Assembly (NCBI GenBank): GCA_963580285.1
Contig: OY757026.1
Coordinates: forward strand, 81,633,817 to 81,697,816
Origin: Lucinisca nassula
Lineage: Eukaryota > Mollusca > Bivalvia > Lucinida > Lucinidae
DNA: 64,000 nt
Direction: 5' to 3'
Below the pieces are notes generated by a model. The model was not told the origin of the DNA and did not search any database. It saw nothing but the letters and a program-made list of their open reading frames with translations. Every line of letters starts with the position of its first letter. Positions within the stretch are counted from its first letter, which is position 1. Positions 24,501 to 39,500 of the stretch are shown piece by piece. Made by a program: the position numbers and the translations under genes.

Positions 24501-27500
24501 TGGAAAAATGGAGTGTACGTGTTTTCTGGGCCAGACTAGCTAGTTTCGGCCATTTAGGCCTCACCAGTGACCCTCAAATATTTTCAAAATTCCACAATGG
24601 AATCAATGATCCGAAAGGACAAGAAAATATAAACTACACTATGCTGTAGGGCAGGGAGACTTTTTTTACGGCCACCACACATTCCCAGACAACAGCTGTA
24701 GTGACGTCAAGCCTTATTATCCCCACGTTTTTCAACGAAAAAGAGGGATATTGTTATCGCCTCCGTCCGTCTGTCTGTCTGTCCGTCTGTCCGTCCGGCT
24801 ATCTCCTCCTAAACCGTTAGCCGGAATTCAACCAAATTTGTTATGCGTGTTGCTTACATGAATGGCTTGCGCAAGAGCACATTTTTTTTTGTCCCCGCCC
24901 CCAGGGGCCCTGGGAAGGGGTCAAAAGGTCAAATTTTGACCTACTGTGGAGAAAACATGGGGATTTGCGATGGCTTGCCATCGACTGCGCGCTCTAGTTT
25001 TCTTTTCTTTGAAGGGTTTGAAAAAAAAAATTAAGACACCTTCAAAAACAGTTATAGTCATAGATGAGATGGGTTTTAACCCTTATCTTGCTGAATATTC
25101 ATTTAAGCCACACCCATTTCTGTCTATCAAACTATCAAATTACTTGATGTAATTTGCTACAAATTCATAAACTAAATGCCAAACAGTGTAGATCCTGATC
25201 AGATGGCTTCTTCAGAAGCCATATGATCTGGATCTACACTGTTTACAAAGATAGGGATTGTCGTGAACAGCAAGATAAGAGTTAAGGGTTCATTCATTAA
25301 CAATTTTCCTGACAACAAACCTGTTTATCATATGACGTCGCGTCTTAAAGTGTAATAACGCTATGTAATAGATTTGATAATTCACTAGTGGATTAAATAT
25401 GCAAATTAGCTAGATAAGCCCCGTAACGTTACATGTACGATGTCCTTATCGACTTCGCGTTTACTAATGACGGAATACTGACATTTTTACAAAATAATCG
25501 TGAATAAAATGCATTTTAAATGTCATATGATAAATAGAATCTTGCATTCGTGCTTATGTATTATTGAATTTATTCAACTCGTTGAGGAAAAGGAATAAAA
25601 TGCTTGGCACAACCTCGCATTTTATCCCTTTTCCTCAACTCGTTTAATAAATTCAATTATACTCGAACACTCATGTAAGATCCTCTATGTCAACAATGTA
25701 TTAAACGAGTTGAGGAAAAGGAATAAAATGCTCGGCACAGCCATACATTTTATCCCTTTTCCTCAACTCGTTTAATAAATTCAATAATACATGAACACTC
25801 ATGTAAGATCCTCCATACATGTATATACAGTAAAAATCCTAAAAATTCAGACACCTTGAGGATTTGCTGTAATTGTCCTAAAATTTTAACAAATTTGTTT
25901 CGTGGTCCAGTTAGGAGTCCAGATAGGGAGACGAAATGGCAAACAGTGCAGACTAAAGCAAATGACAATGTATTTTTTGTCTTTCGATAGTCCATTGTTT
26001 ATTTTGGCCCCGCCTATCGGAGCTTGAAGAAATAGATAGGCTGCATGATGCTTCCACCCAGAGCTGAAAATGACTGCACATGAGTACTGGTAAACTGCTT
26101 AGAGGTTCTATGCCTGCCCAGGAAAAGTGATGCAAGTCGGACTGTCCATGCATATAAACCCTATTGGTTTCATTTGGTGGCAGGGCTTGAAATGTCATTT
26201 CATCTCAATGACTGGAAAAGTCCCACAAATTGGAAGCAACATCTCCAACATCTCAGTGTTGACAAAGACTTTAAAACCATTGTTTGTTTACAGGTTGTGG
26301 CCAAAAGAAGTGAAAATGAGAATCCGAGACACTTATATGTATTTTGGAGCTACAGTTGGTGTTACAGCATTGTCTGCGGTGGCTGTCAGCAGAAACCCAC
26401 GGCTCATGGGCTTGATGATGAAGAATTCTTGGATGGTAAGTGTTTACGTTGATGAAAAATTCTTGAGTAGAAGGCGAGGAAAAGGACTGAGGTGCAGTTT
26501 ATGATACAACAGTGTTGCGTATAAGGCTGACTAATCTGGGCTGAAAAGATAATCGATCATCAGTGCTGCCATTACGATCGATAATCGATTAGTAATCACC
26601 AAAATTTTGTCATAATTTACCTGTCTGGATTTCTGTCTGAGCATGACTCTTACCATGTGTTGTATTTTACCATATACACTGTAGCGTCGTTATAACGCTG
26701 TCATCGGGATCCATCGACGTCGACCGCGTTATATGTGATCCAGCGCTATATTGATCCCGAAAATATAGCGTTATATTGTTACCCCCCCCACTTTTTCTGC
26801 ATGCATGGCTACTGTTTCTGCCAGTTTATTATGAATATTACATACTGGGATCACTTTTGGGATCACTTTTTGTCCGTCGTCCGTCGTGCGTGCGTGCGTG
26901 CGTCCGTGCCTGCATCCGTGCGTAAACAATTTCTTTAAACGACATCTCCTCCTAAACCACTGATCGGATTTTGACCAAACTTCACAGGAATGATCCTTAG
27001 GTGGTCCCCTTTCAAAGTTGTTCAAATGGTTCCGGTCCGTTGCACATCTAGGTCACAGGAGCCAAAAATAGATTTTTTTCACCAAAAACTTAAAAAATCT
27101 TCTTCTCTGAAACCACAAGGCCCAGGTCTTTGATATTTGGTATGAAGCATCATCTAGTGGACCCCTACCAAGATTGTTCAAATTATAGTGCTGGGGCCAA
27201 AAATGCCCCCGCCCTGGGGCCCTTTGGTTTTACATAGGCTTATATAGGGAAAATCTTGAAAAAATCTTCTTCTCTGAAACCACAAGGCCCAGTTCTTTGA
27301 TATTTGGTATGAAGCTTCATCTAGTGGACCCCTACCAAGATTGTTCAAATTATAGTGCTGGGGCCAAAAATGCCCCCGCCCCGGGGCCCTTTGGTTTTAC
27401 ATAGGCTTATATAGGGAAAATCTTTAAAAATCTTCTTCTCTGAAACCACAAGGCCCAGGACTTTGATATTTGGTATGAAGCTTCATCTAGTGGACCCCTA

Positions 27501-30500
27501 CCAAGATTGTTCAAATTATAGTGCTGGGGCCAAAAATGCCCCCGCCCCGGGGCCCTTTGGTTTTACATAGGCTTATATAGGGAAAATCTTTAAAAATCTT
27601 CTTCTCTGAAACCACAAGGCCCAGGACTTTGATATTTGGTATGAAGCTTCATCTAGTGGACCCCTACCAAGATTGTTCAAATTATAGTGCTGGGACAAAA
27701 AATGCCCCCGCCACGGGGCCCTTTGGTTTTACATAGGCTTATATAGGGAAAATCTTTAAAAATCTTCTTCTCTGAAACCACAAGGCCCGGGTCTTTGATA
27801 TTTGGTATGAAGCTTCATCTAGTGGACCCCTACCAAGATTGTTCAAATTATAGTGCTGGGGCCAAAAATGCCCCCGCCCCGGGGCTCTTTGGTTTTACAT
27901 TGGCTTATATAGGGAAAATCTTTAAAAAATTTCTTCTCTGAAACCACAAGGGCCAGGACTTTGATATTTGGTATGCAGCTTCATCTAGTGGACCCCTACC
28001 AAGATTGTTAAAATTTAAGTGCTGGGACAAAAAATGCCCCTGCCACGGGGCCCTTTGGTTTAACATTGGCTTATATAGGGAAAATCTTTAAAAATCTTCT
28101 TCTCTGAAACCACAAGGCCCAGGTCTTTTATATTTGGTATGAAGCTTCATCTAGTGGACCCCTACCAAGATTGTTCAAATTATAGTGCTGGGGCCAAAAA
28201 TGCCCCCGCCCCGGGGCCCTTTGGTTTTACATAGGCTTATATAGGGAAAATCTTTTAAAATCTTCTTCTCTGAAACCACAAGGCCCAGGTCTTTGATATT
28301 TGGTATGAAGCTTCATCTAGTGGACCCCTACCAAGATTGTTCAAATTATAGTGCTGGGACAAAAAATGCCCCCGCCACGGGGCCCTTTGGTTTTACATTG
28401 GCTTATATAGGGAAAATCTTTAAAAATCTTCTTCTCTGAAACCACAAGGCCCAGGTCTTTGATATTTGGTATGAAGCTTCATCTGGTTGACCCCTACCAA
28501 GATTGTTCAAATTATAGTGCTGGGGCCAAAAATGCCCCCGCCCCGGGGCCCTTTGGTTTTACATAGGCTTATATAGGGAAATTCTTTAAAAATCTTCTTC
28601 TCTGAAACCACAAGGCCCATGACTTTGATATTTGGTATGAAGCTTCATCTAGTGGACCCCTACCAAGATTGTTCAAATTATAGTGCTGGGGCCAAAAATG
28701 CCCCCGCCACGGGGCCCTTTGGTTTTACATTGGCTTATATAGGGAAAATCTTTAAAAATCTTCTTCTCTGAAACCACAAGGCCCAGGTCTTTGATATTTG
28801 GTATGAAGCTTCATCTGGTTGACCCCTACCAAGATTGTTCAAATTATAGTGCTGGGGCCAAAAATGCCCCCGCCCCGGGGCCCTTTGGTTTTACATAGGC
28901 TTATATAGGGAAATTCTTTAAAAATCTTCTTCTCTGAAACCACAAGGCCCATGACTTTGATATTTGGTATGAAGCTTCATCTAGTCGACCCCTTCAAATT
29001 TTAGTGCTGGGACAAAAAATGCCCCCGCCACGGGGCCCTTTGGTTTTACATTGGCTTATATAGGGAAAATCTTTAAAAATCTTCTTCTCTGAAACCACAA
29101 GGTCCAGGTCTTTGATATTTGGTATGAAGCTTCATCTAGTGGACCCCTACCAAGATTGTTCAAATTATAGTGCTGGGGCCAAAAATGCCCCCGCCCTGGG
29201 GCCCTTTGGTTTTACATAGGCTTATATAGGAAAAAACCTTTAAAAATCTTCTTCTCTGAAACCACAAGGCCCAGGACTTTGATATTTGGTATGAAGCTTC
29301 ATCTAGTGGACCCCTACCAAGATTGTTCAAATTATAGTGCTTGGGCAAAAAATGCCCCCGTCCCGGGGCCCTTTGGTTTTACATAGGCTTATATAGGCAA
29401 AATCTTTAAAAATCTTCTTCTCTGAAACTGCTAGGCCCAGGTCTTTGATATTTGATGTATAGCTTCATCTAGTGGACCTTTGCCAAGATTGTTCAAATTA
29501 TAGCCTTTGTTGATGTTTGGTATGAAGCTTCACCTTTAAGACCTCCCTCAACATTATGCACATTAAAGCCCTGGGGCAAATAATGGCCCTCTCTGGGGCA
29601 CACTTGTTACACTATGGATCAGGTGAGCGATCCAGGGCCATCATGGCCCTCTTGTGTTTTATATTAGGATCACTTTTTGTCTGTCATCCGTGCGTAAACA
29701 ATTTCTTCAAACGACATCTCCTCCTAAACCGCTGATGGGATTTTGACCAAACTTCACAGGAATCATCCTTAGGTGGCCCCCTTTCAAAGTTGTTCAAATG
29801 GTTCCTGTCTGTTGCACATCTAGGTCACAGGACTGAAAAATAGATTTTTTTCACTGAAAACTTAAAAAATCTTCTTCTCTGAAACCACTAGGCCCAGGTC
29901 TTTGATATTTGGTATGAAGCTTCATCCAGTGGACCCCTACCAAGATTGTTCAAATTATATTGCTGGGGCCAAAAGTGCCCCCGCCCCGGGGCCCTTTGGT
30001 TTTACATGGGCTTATATATAGGGAAAATCTTTAAAGATCTTCTTCTCTGAAACCGCAAGGCCCAGGTCTTTGCTATTTGGTATGAAGCTTCATCTAGTGG
30101 ACCCCTACAAAGATTGTTCAAATTATAGTGCTGGGACCAAAAATGCCCCCGCCCCGGGGCCCTTTGGTTTTACATGGGCTTATATAGGGAAAATATTTAA
30201 AAATCTTCTTCTCTGAAACCGCAAGTCCCAGGTCTTTGATATTTGATATGAAGCTTCATCTAGTGGACCCCTACCTAGATTGTTCAAATTATAGTGCTGG
30301 GGCAAAAAAATGCTCCTGCCCCGGGGCCCTTTGGTTTTACATGGGCCTATATAGGGAAAATCTTTAAAAATCTTCTTCTCTGAAACTGCAAGGCCCAGGT
30401 CCTTGCTATTTGGTATGAAGCTTCATCTAGTGGACCCCTACCAAGATTGTTCAAATTATAGTGCTGGGGCCAAAAATGCCCCCCCCCCCGGGGCCCTTTG

Positions 30501-33500
30501 GTTTTACATTGGCTTATATAGGGATAATCTTGAAAAATCTTCTTCTCTGAAACCACAAGGCCTAGGTCTTTGATATTTGGTATGAAGCTTAATCTAGTGG
30601 TACTCTACCAAGATTGTTCAAATAATAGCCCTGAGACCAAAAATGCCCCTGCCTCAGGGCCCTTTGATTTTACATAGACTAACATAGGGAAAATCTTTAA
30701 AAAATCTTCTCTGAACTGCAAGGCCCATGTCTTTGATATTTGTATGGAGCTTCATCTAGTGGACCTCTACCAATTTTGTTCAAATTATAGCCCTTGGGCC
30801 ACAAATGCTCCCGCCCCGGGGCCCTTTGGTTTTACATAGACTCATATAGAGATAATCTTTGAAAATCTGCTTCTCTGAAACAGCAAGGCCCAGGTCTTTG
30901 ATATTTGGTGCGAAGCTTCATCTAGTGGACCTCTATCAAAATTGTTTTAATTATTGCCTTGAGGCCAAAAATGCTCCCACCCCAGGGCCATTTGGTTTTA
31001 CATAGGCTTATGTAGGGAATATCTTTAAAAAAAAATCTTCTTCTCTGAAACCGGAAGGCCCAGGTCTTTGATATTTGGTGTGTAGCTTCATCTAGTGGAC
31101 CTTTGCCAAGATTGTTAAAATTATAGCCTTTGTTGGTATTTGGTATGAAGCTTCACCTTTTTAGACCTCTTTCAACATTATGCACATTATAACCCAGGAG
31201 TTAATAATGGCCCTTCCCAGGGCCCACTTGTTACTCTATGGATCAGGTGAGCGATCCAGGGCCATCATGGCCCTCTTGTATAAATTATATAGTTACTCGA
31301 TTAAATAATAATCTGATTCTATACTTCTAGTGGTCATTTAGCTTTTCATTCAAACCATTGCTGAATTTATTTATTACTGTACTTTCGTTTCTGTATCTCT
31401 GGCCGCCATTTTTATTTACCTCCTCCGGTCTCAAGAAGGTATCACTAAATAGTGAAGTAAAATGCAACTAGACAATTCCGAAAGGTTAGCTTGAAAGAGG
31501 GGCTATTAATGTAAGCGAACCAAGTTTAACATGGGGGTTATGAATGTTTATTGTTGTACCTTGCTTGATTTCCGTTTCTTTGTTTTTATCTAGTGAATAA
31601 TAAATAAATATCAAAAAAATAAAACCCCGTCTGCTATGCTCTGTTTTGGCGGGAAAAATATTTAGCGTGTGCAAGTGACAATTACAAAGGGATTAATTGA
31701 GACAAACAGTTACAAATACCTTGATTACCTAGTTTTCACACCTTACCACACAGTTAATTGCCGTCTTATCAATAAGCCATAGGCGAGTATTCACACTTTA
31801 ATAGTGTTGACAACTTGAGTAAATAAGCGAGAATACAGGTATTGCCTTGGCTGATGGTATTTTGACTGCCGAGTTCGGCGGAAAATGGGAAAAAGAAAAT
31901 GACCATTTTCAAAACTGGCGGACAAAAGCAAAAAAACGGAGCGACAGACCAACAGCGTTATAACGATCCCCCCCCCCCCCAAACGGCCCCACGGATTTAC
32001 TGCATGCAGATGCACAGGTGAAAACAGCGTCTGCATTGCTCTGTTTTGGCGGGAAAAATGTTTAGCATATACAGGTGTCAATTTAATTTCACACCTTGTC
32101 AAGCTTATTTTTAATGCCTTAGGCGAATATTCACAGTTTGATAAGTGTTGACAGCTTGAGTAAATCGGCGAGTATACACGTCTGTTTTGACTGCCGAGTT
32201 CCGCAAAAAAGGGCAAAATTTTCAACCAAACTTTCAAAACTGGGGAAAAAAACGTAAAAAAAAATGGGAGCCACAGACCAACAGCGTTATAACGATTTCC
32301 GCGCTATAAGCATCAGCGTTATAACGACTCTACAGTGTATATATTTGACAGAGAGGCCTGAGCAAACAGTGAAGACCCAGATGACACGCCACAGAACGCA
32401 GCGTCTCATCAGGGTCTGCACTGTTTGCCATCAGCTGTTTTAGGCATAAATTTGGGTAGTAAATTTTACTTATGAAATAATCGATTACAAGGAAATCAGT
32501 AATGATGATCACTTTTGTGGAATTTATCGATCAATTCATTTATTATCCGATTAATCGTGTCCGCCTTAGCTGTGTATCTTATGTCACCAGGGCCGCTAGC
32601 TGGTTTGGGCTAACAGTTGGGCAATGTATATCTTTGTAGCAGGTAGGGTAGAGGGGAGATGTTTTTGGAAAAGTTCCTTCACTTTAATTAACCCTTATCT
32701 TGCTGTTCACGACAACCCCTACCTTTGCAAACAGTGTAGATCCTGATCAGATGGCTTCTTCAGAAGCCATCTGATCAGAATCTACACTGTTTGTCATTCA
32801 GTTTGTGAATTTGAATGAAAACATTATATCATGTAATCTGATTGGCTGAAAATATGTTCTAGAAAGGGTTATCCTTTGGAAGCAAGGAATACACCGTAGA
32901 ACTGGAAAATATGGAGTGTACATATTTTCTGGGCCAGACTAGCTAGTTTCGGCCATTTAGGCCTCATCAGTGACCCTCAAGTGTTTTCAAAATTCCACAA
33001 TGGAATCAATGATCCCAAAGGACAAGAAAATATAAACTACACTATGATGTAGGGCAGGAAGACTTTTTACGGCCGCCACATATTCCCAGACAACAGCTGT
33101 AGTGGTGAAAATATGTTCTAGAAAGTCAGAAATGGGTGTGGCTAATTCAAATATTCATCAGAATAAGGGTTAATTTACATGTCCCACTATCTGCCCTCAC
33201 CCTCTTTCAAGGATTGGTGTTGTCTTCTACCCAAACACAATCAGTCCGGTTTAATGGCCCTTAGAAGATCATTACAATTATATCTAGCCCATTGTTGATC
33301 AAAAGTGGGAAAAACTGGAGTACTTGGAGAAAAAAACAACAAAAAAACACTTGACCCTTTTGCTGCAGAACTTGCCACCTTGCATTTGACCTGAGTGTCT
33401 TGCATTTGACGCATTGTGTTGAGAGACCTGGGGTCAGTTGTTCAAAACAGAGTTACGTTAAAACTTGTCTCACAATCTGGAGCCAGTTGCTTAAAACTGA

Positions 33501-36500
33501 TTAATTCATCAGTTAAAGTTAAATCAAAACTTGAAGTTACATGAAAACTTCTATCACAACCTGATGTCAAATCTAACAAGTTACATTCATACTTTTGTCA
33601 CAACCTGATGTCAGTTGTTCAAAACTAACAATTTCATTAGTTAAAGTTACATTAAAATTTCTAACACAATCTGGGGCCAGTTGTTCAAAACTAACAAATG
33701 CATCCGTTGAAGTTACATTAAAACTTTTATCACAATCTGGGGCCAGTTGTTGAAAATTAACACGTTACATTAAAACTTCTATCACAATCTGCCAGTTGTT
33801 CAAAACTAACAAATTTATTAGCTGAAGTTACATTATACCTTCTATCACACTCTGGGGCCAGTTGTTGAAAACTAACAAGTTACATTAAAACTTTTATCAT
33901 ATCTTGGGCCAGTTGTTCAAAACTAACAAGTTCATTAGTTGAAGTTACATTAAAACTTCTATCACAATCTGAGGCCAGTTGTTCAAATCTAACAAATTCA
34001 TTAGTTGAAGTTACATTAAAACTTCTATCACAATCTGAGGCCAGTTGTTCAAATCTAACAAGTTACATTAAACCTTTTTTCACAATCTGGGGCCAGATGT
34101 TCAAAACTAACAAATTCATTAGTTGAAGTTACATTAAAACTTCAATCACAATCTGAGGCCAGTTGTTCAAAACTAAAAAATTCATTAGTTAAAGTTACAT
34201 TAAAACTTCTATCACAATCTGGGGCCAGTTGTTCAAAACTAACAAATGCATTCGTTGAAGTTACATTAAAACTTTTATCACAATCTGGGGCCAGTTGTTG
34301 AAAATTAACAAGTTACATTAAAACTTCTATCACAATCTGCCAGTTGTTCAAAACTAACAAATTCATTAGCTGAAGTTACATTATACCTTCTATCACAATC
34401 TTGGGCCAGTTGTTGAAAACTAACAAGTTACATTAAAACTTTTATCGTAATCTGGGGCCAGTTGTTCAAAACTAACAAGTTCATTAAGTGAAGTTACATT
34501 AAAACTTCTGTCACAATCTGAGGCCAATTGTTCAAATCTAACATATATATTCATTAGTTGAAGTTACATTAAAACTTCTATCACAAACTGAGGCCAGTTG
34601 TTCAAATCTAACAAGTTACATTAAAACTTTTATCACAATCTGGGGCCAGTTGTTCAAAACTAACAAATTCATTAGTTGAAGTTACATTAAAACTTCTATC
34701 ACACTCTGGGGCCAGTTGTTCAGATCTAACAAATTCATTAGTTTAAGTTACAGTAAAACTTCTATCACAATCTGGGGCCAGTTGTTCAAAACTAACAAAT
34801 GCATTAGTTGAAGTTACATTTTAAATTATATCACAATCGGAGGCCAGTTGTTCAAAACTAACAAATGCATTAGTTGAAGTTACATTTTAAATTATATCAC
34901 AATGGGAGGCCAGTTTTTCGAGAATAATAAATGCATTAGTTGAAGTTACATTTAAAATTATATCACAATCTGGGGCCATTTGTTCAAAACTAACAATGCT
35001 GTTAGTTATCATATTGTTAAAACTTTGATCATTTAGTATGGCAAAGATACTATTATTTTGCAGAAAAAAAAACAACAAAAAAAAACATTTCTTCATCAAA
35101 AACCTCCACTGTTTTAAATATTGTAGTTACTAGAACAGTTAACATTTTGAGCACTAATGAGGTTTTTAATCTGTAATGATCCAACTAGGACCTGAATTCT
35201 ATCATGATTCAGCAAGGCAAAATGCTCTTATTTTTGCTGAAAAAATTGTTGATAACAGAAGCTATGTACATTTTTTTTCAGCCAAAAAAAACACAAAAAA
35301 ACACACACAAAAAACAAGCAACATGTTTGATATTTTAAATGCCAAGACAGTTAACATTTTGGCCATGGATGAGTTAGTGATGCTTATAACAAGAGGGCCT
35401 TATGTTTAAAAGACAACACTTTTAAGTACTGAACCACAGAGGCTTTGGTAGTGGATGAAAAGGAACTAAACCTTTTCTTGCTGAATATTCAGTTCAGCCA
35501 CACCCATTTCTGACTTTGAACCAATCAGATTACTTGATGTAATTTATTCCTACAAATTCAAAAACGGAATGTCAAACAGTGTAGATCCTGATCAGATGGC
35601 TTCTTCAGAAGCAATCTGATCTGGATCTACACTGTTTGCAAAGATAGGGGTTGTTGTGAACAGCAAGATAAGGGTTAACATTTTGGCCACGAGAGTAAGT
35701 GATGTTTGTAACAAGAGAGCCTTGATGTTTAAAAGACAACACTTTTAAATACTGACCCACAGAGGCTTGGGTAGTGGATGAAAAGGAGTTATCATTTGCA
35801 AAGTACTGATGACACCCTTACCTGTTAATCCGTTGTATATTGGTGGACTCTTCCATAGCTTTTTGTTGGACAAGTCCACTTGTCATTGAAGGGGTTTGAG
35901 TCCTAATTTTTTGCTTTTATTCTATTTTTGACAGAAAATTCTGGTAGCAAAGAATGCAGGCCCTGATCAGATGCCACATTCTGTGGCATCTGATCTGGGT
36001 CTACACTGTTTGCCATGGTACCCATTTAGGGGTTTCCGCCATGAAATGGGTTAATGACACTGTTTTTGTGATCCACAGCTGAAACCGTATCAGTTAAACA
36101 ACAGTTTCATAATCAAACAAACATACAGTTGAACTTCGGTGGCTCGAACACCTCAGAGACCTTGCAAATCTGTTCGAGACAGGGGTAGTTCAACCACTGA
36201 GGGTTACTGCCAGGAGGCATAACGAGATACTTTTGTACATCTTTTTCGGTATTCTATAATGAAAATGTATGCTGTGTATACTCATTTGAATCGCCTCATG
36301 GCGATTCTAATGAGTACACACAGTATACATTTGAAATATAAAAGACAAAAATCTCCTAAATTACCCCGCCTCTTTGGTAGATAGAGGATTTCCCTAGGGG
36401 CTTGGGAATGGGTTCAACTCAGCCATGGTAAACGAGCCATCGGTGTTCGAGGCATCCAAGTTCCACTGTATATGGATTATATCGGTCATTTTTTTTCTAT

Positions 36501-39500
36501 ATAATTGTAATCTATAATATTTTTGGAAAATGAACATTTATGGTAAATTTTCTATATAATCTCTACACTTTTGGTCCCCGCCCCCGCCCATCGGGGCTTC
36601 AAGAAATGAATGGGCTGCATAATGCTTCCACGCAGAGCTGAAACCGACCCACACACGAGTACTGGTTAACCGCTTAGAGGATCTAAGCCTGCCCAAGCAA
36701 AGCGGTGCGAGTCAGTCCGTCCATACTTATAAACCCTTTTGGTTTCATTGAGCGACAGGGCTTGAGATGTCATTTCATCTCAATGTCGGGTAAAAGGTCC
36801 CACAAAATTGGAAGCAACGTCTCCAAAATGACCTTTACAGTGTTGATGGGGACGTTAAAACTCAAATCAAACAAACATTTTTGGTCCATCTTTAAACTGT
36901 GTGATATCCTAAACCATGTTACAATGAACAGTGTCATAAATAGGTTGTGATGTACCCACTTTCTTTTTCATGGCACCACTCTTTCGTTTTCAGGCCATTG
37001 GTGCCACCTTTGTGGCAATGATAGGAACTGGCATGGTATGCAGGGCAATCCCGTACAAGGAAGGCTTCGGAGCCAAACAGCTGGCTTGGTTGACCTACGG
37101 AGGGGTAATGGGGGCAGTGGTGGCCCCTTTGACATTGCTAGGTGGGCCCTTGCTGATAAGGGCTGCATGGTATACTGCTGGAGTAGTAGGAGGTATGTTA
37201 ACCCTTATCTTGCTGAATATTCATTTAAGCCACACCCATTTCTGTCTATCAACCAATCAAATTACTTGATGTAATTTATTGCTACAAATTTATAAACTGA
37301 ATGCCAAACAGTGTAGATCCTGATCAGATGGCTTCTTCAGAAGCCATCTGATCTGGCTCTACACTGTTTGCAAAGATAGGGGTTGTTGCGAACAGCAAGA
37401 TAAGAGTTAGGTCCATACGAACAAATATGGTAAATATTTTGTGCTAAAACATGCCTATACAAATACATAGTAAATTTTACCGCCAAAAAAAAAATTAAGA
37501 GGAAAAATTGAGACAATTGTTTTTATTTCTGCTCAGTATATAGGTTGTGGGTACATGTCAGAACCACCTCGATGAGGCAGTTCTAACAAGTACTCACACT
37601 TTATTTTTTAGAACAGAAATAGGAAAAATCAGGTTTACCCCTGCAAAACCCCAGTTTTACTACATATAATAGTGGGGTTCATGGGGCTCAGAATTATGTG
37701 GGCATGTTTTCATGATTTGTGGTCCAAGGACTTTGCTTTCTACTCTTTACACCATTTGCTTAACTGCAAACTAGGGTGGCTTATCCATTTTCTGAGCCAC
37801 AACTCTGGTTTAACCAATGAAATGATTTTTTGCCTGATACCAAAAAGATAAATGAGTATTCCATTCTATTCCATGTCCTTTGTCCTTCAAGATATAGGCT
37901 TGTTGATTATAGTCTAACACAGCTTAACCCGTTGCATGCGGGAAACCCCTAAAGGGGTACCTTGGCAAACAGTGCATGCCCAGATGAGACGCCGCAGAAC
38001 GCGGCGTCTGATCAGGGCCTGCACTATTTGCTAACAAAATTTTCCGTAAAAAATAGAATAAAAAAACCCAAAAAATTGCCTGACACCCCTTATATGACAA
38101 ATATACTTGTCCAACATAGAGCAATGGAAGAGTCCACCAGCATACAATGGGTTAACCTGACCATGAAAACAATCCTCAGACAACGCAAATGGCCTGTTAG
38201 AATCCAGCTTAAGTTAGCCACACCCATTTCTGACTATGAACCAATCAGATTACTTGATATAATTTATTCCTGCAAAATGACAAACTGAATGTCAAACAGT
38301 GTAGATCCTGATCAGATGGCTTTGTCAGAAGCCATCTGATCTGGATCTACACTATTTGCAAAAGTAGGGGTTGTCGTGAACAGCAGGATAAGTTTTAACC
38401 AGTTTTAAGTGGATTTGCCAGACATTTACCTAGTATCATTTCACCCATTTTAACAAGGGGGATGACTCTTGGAGCTTCATGTGTTCTAAGAAGGGTAATT
38501 CCTTGGAAGCATGGAATACACCACAGAAATGAAAAGTATAGAGTGTGCATGATCTTCTGGGCCAGACTAGCTAGTTTTGGCCTGTTAGGCCTCATCAGTG
38601 ACCCTCAAATATTTTCAAAATTTTGTAATTGGAATCGGTCATCCCAGAGGACTAGAAAATATAATCTTCACTATGATGAAGCACGGGTGGACATCAGGGG
38701 AGCTATCGCGAAATCTCGCCAACGTAATTTTGCTCCCATGACACATCCGGGAACTCTCGCAATAGTTCCTAGGACCTGAAAATGGTAAAGATGGTAAAGG
38801 GCAGGGAGACTCTTTATGGCCGCCACACATTCCCTTAATACTAGCTAAAGAAGAGATAAAGAAGCTTTATTTAACATCAAATATCGGAAACACGTAACAG
38901 AAGCTCTGTAGAGCTTTTATTGCGACAAACAAAGTATCCTTTAACAAATACTTACCTGCCTTCATTTATCTTCCTTGGACTACCCCTGATAATGCGAGCC
39001 TCAGCCAAGGGAGCGCCTAGTACCATTTTTCATGCCTTTGGTATGGCACAGCCGGGGATCAAACCCGCGACATCCCATTCCTGAAGCGGACGCTCTACCA
39101 CCGAGCTATCGGCATTAGTGCCACTGAGCTATTTGGGCTGTAGCAAAGTTTAATATGTTCTAAGAAGGCTAATACCATGGAAGCATGGAATACACTACTG
39201 CAATGAAAAGTGAAGAGTGTGTAACTTTTCATGTTTGTTTTCCTGTAATTACACACACAGCCCTGTGATACTCCTAATGGAAAGAATTTACTCCTAAGGT
39301 CTAGTCTACTCTTAAAGGAAAGAATTTGCTACTTAGGAGCAAATTCTTTCCTTAGGAGCAAATTCTTTCTTTTAAGAGTAGACCCTTTATTCGGACCCGT
39401 CCATCTGGGCTTGAAGAAATAGATGGGCTGCATGATGCTTCCATGCAGAGCTGAAACTGACCCGCACACAGTACTAGTAAACCGCTTAGAGGATCTAAGC

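Larger units (their letters stand above)
26677..32337. mobile_element. TA-target MITE nested in the hAT-like copy
   Basis: Ends CACTGTAGCGTCGTTATAACG and CGTTATAACGACTCTACAGTG are inverted repeats flanked by TA (26675-26676, 32338-32339), as for Tc1/mariner-type elements. It is itself broken by two H2 elements. The remaining interior (31280-32337) is partly duplicated. Confidence 0.75.
26522..32568. mobile_element. hAT-like MITE interrupted by nested insertions
   Basis: The ends (TAAGGCTGACTAATC and GATTAATCGTGTCCGCCTTA) and the flanking sequence match the intact copy at 52011-52402. Flanking 8-mers GTTGCGTA (26514-26521) and GCTGTGTA (32569-32576) agree at 6 of 8 bases, consistent with a decayed hAT target duplication. 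The remaining element sequence is about 390 bp; the rest is nested. Confidence 0.75.

Noticed and set aside
31486..32512. Minus-strand frames of 60-148 codons between H2 elements
   Set aside because: They lie in a duplicated MITE interior, are not kept between the two internal copies, and show no protein features.
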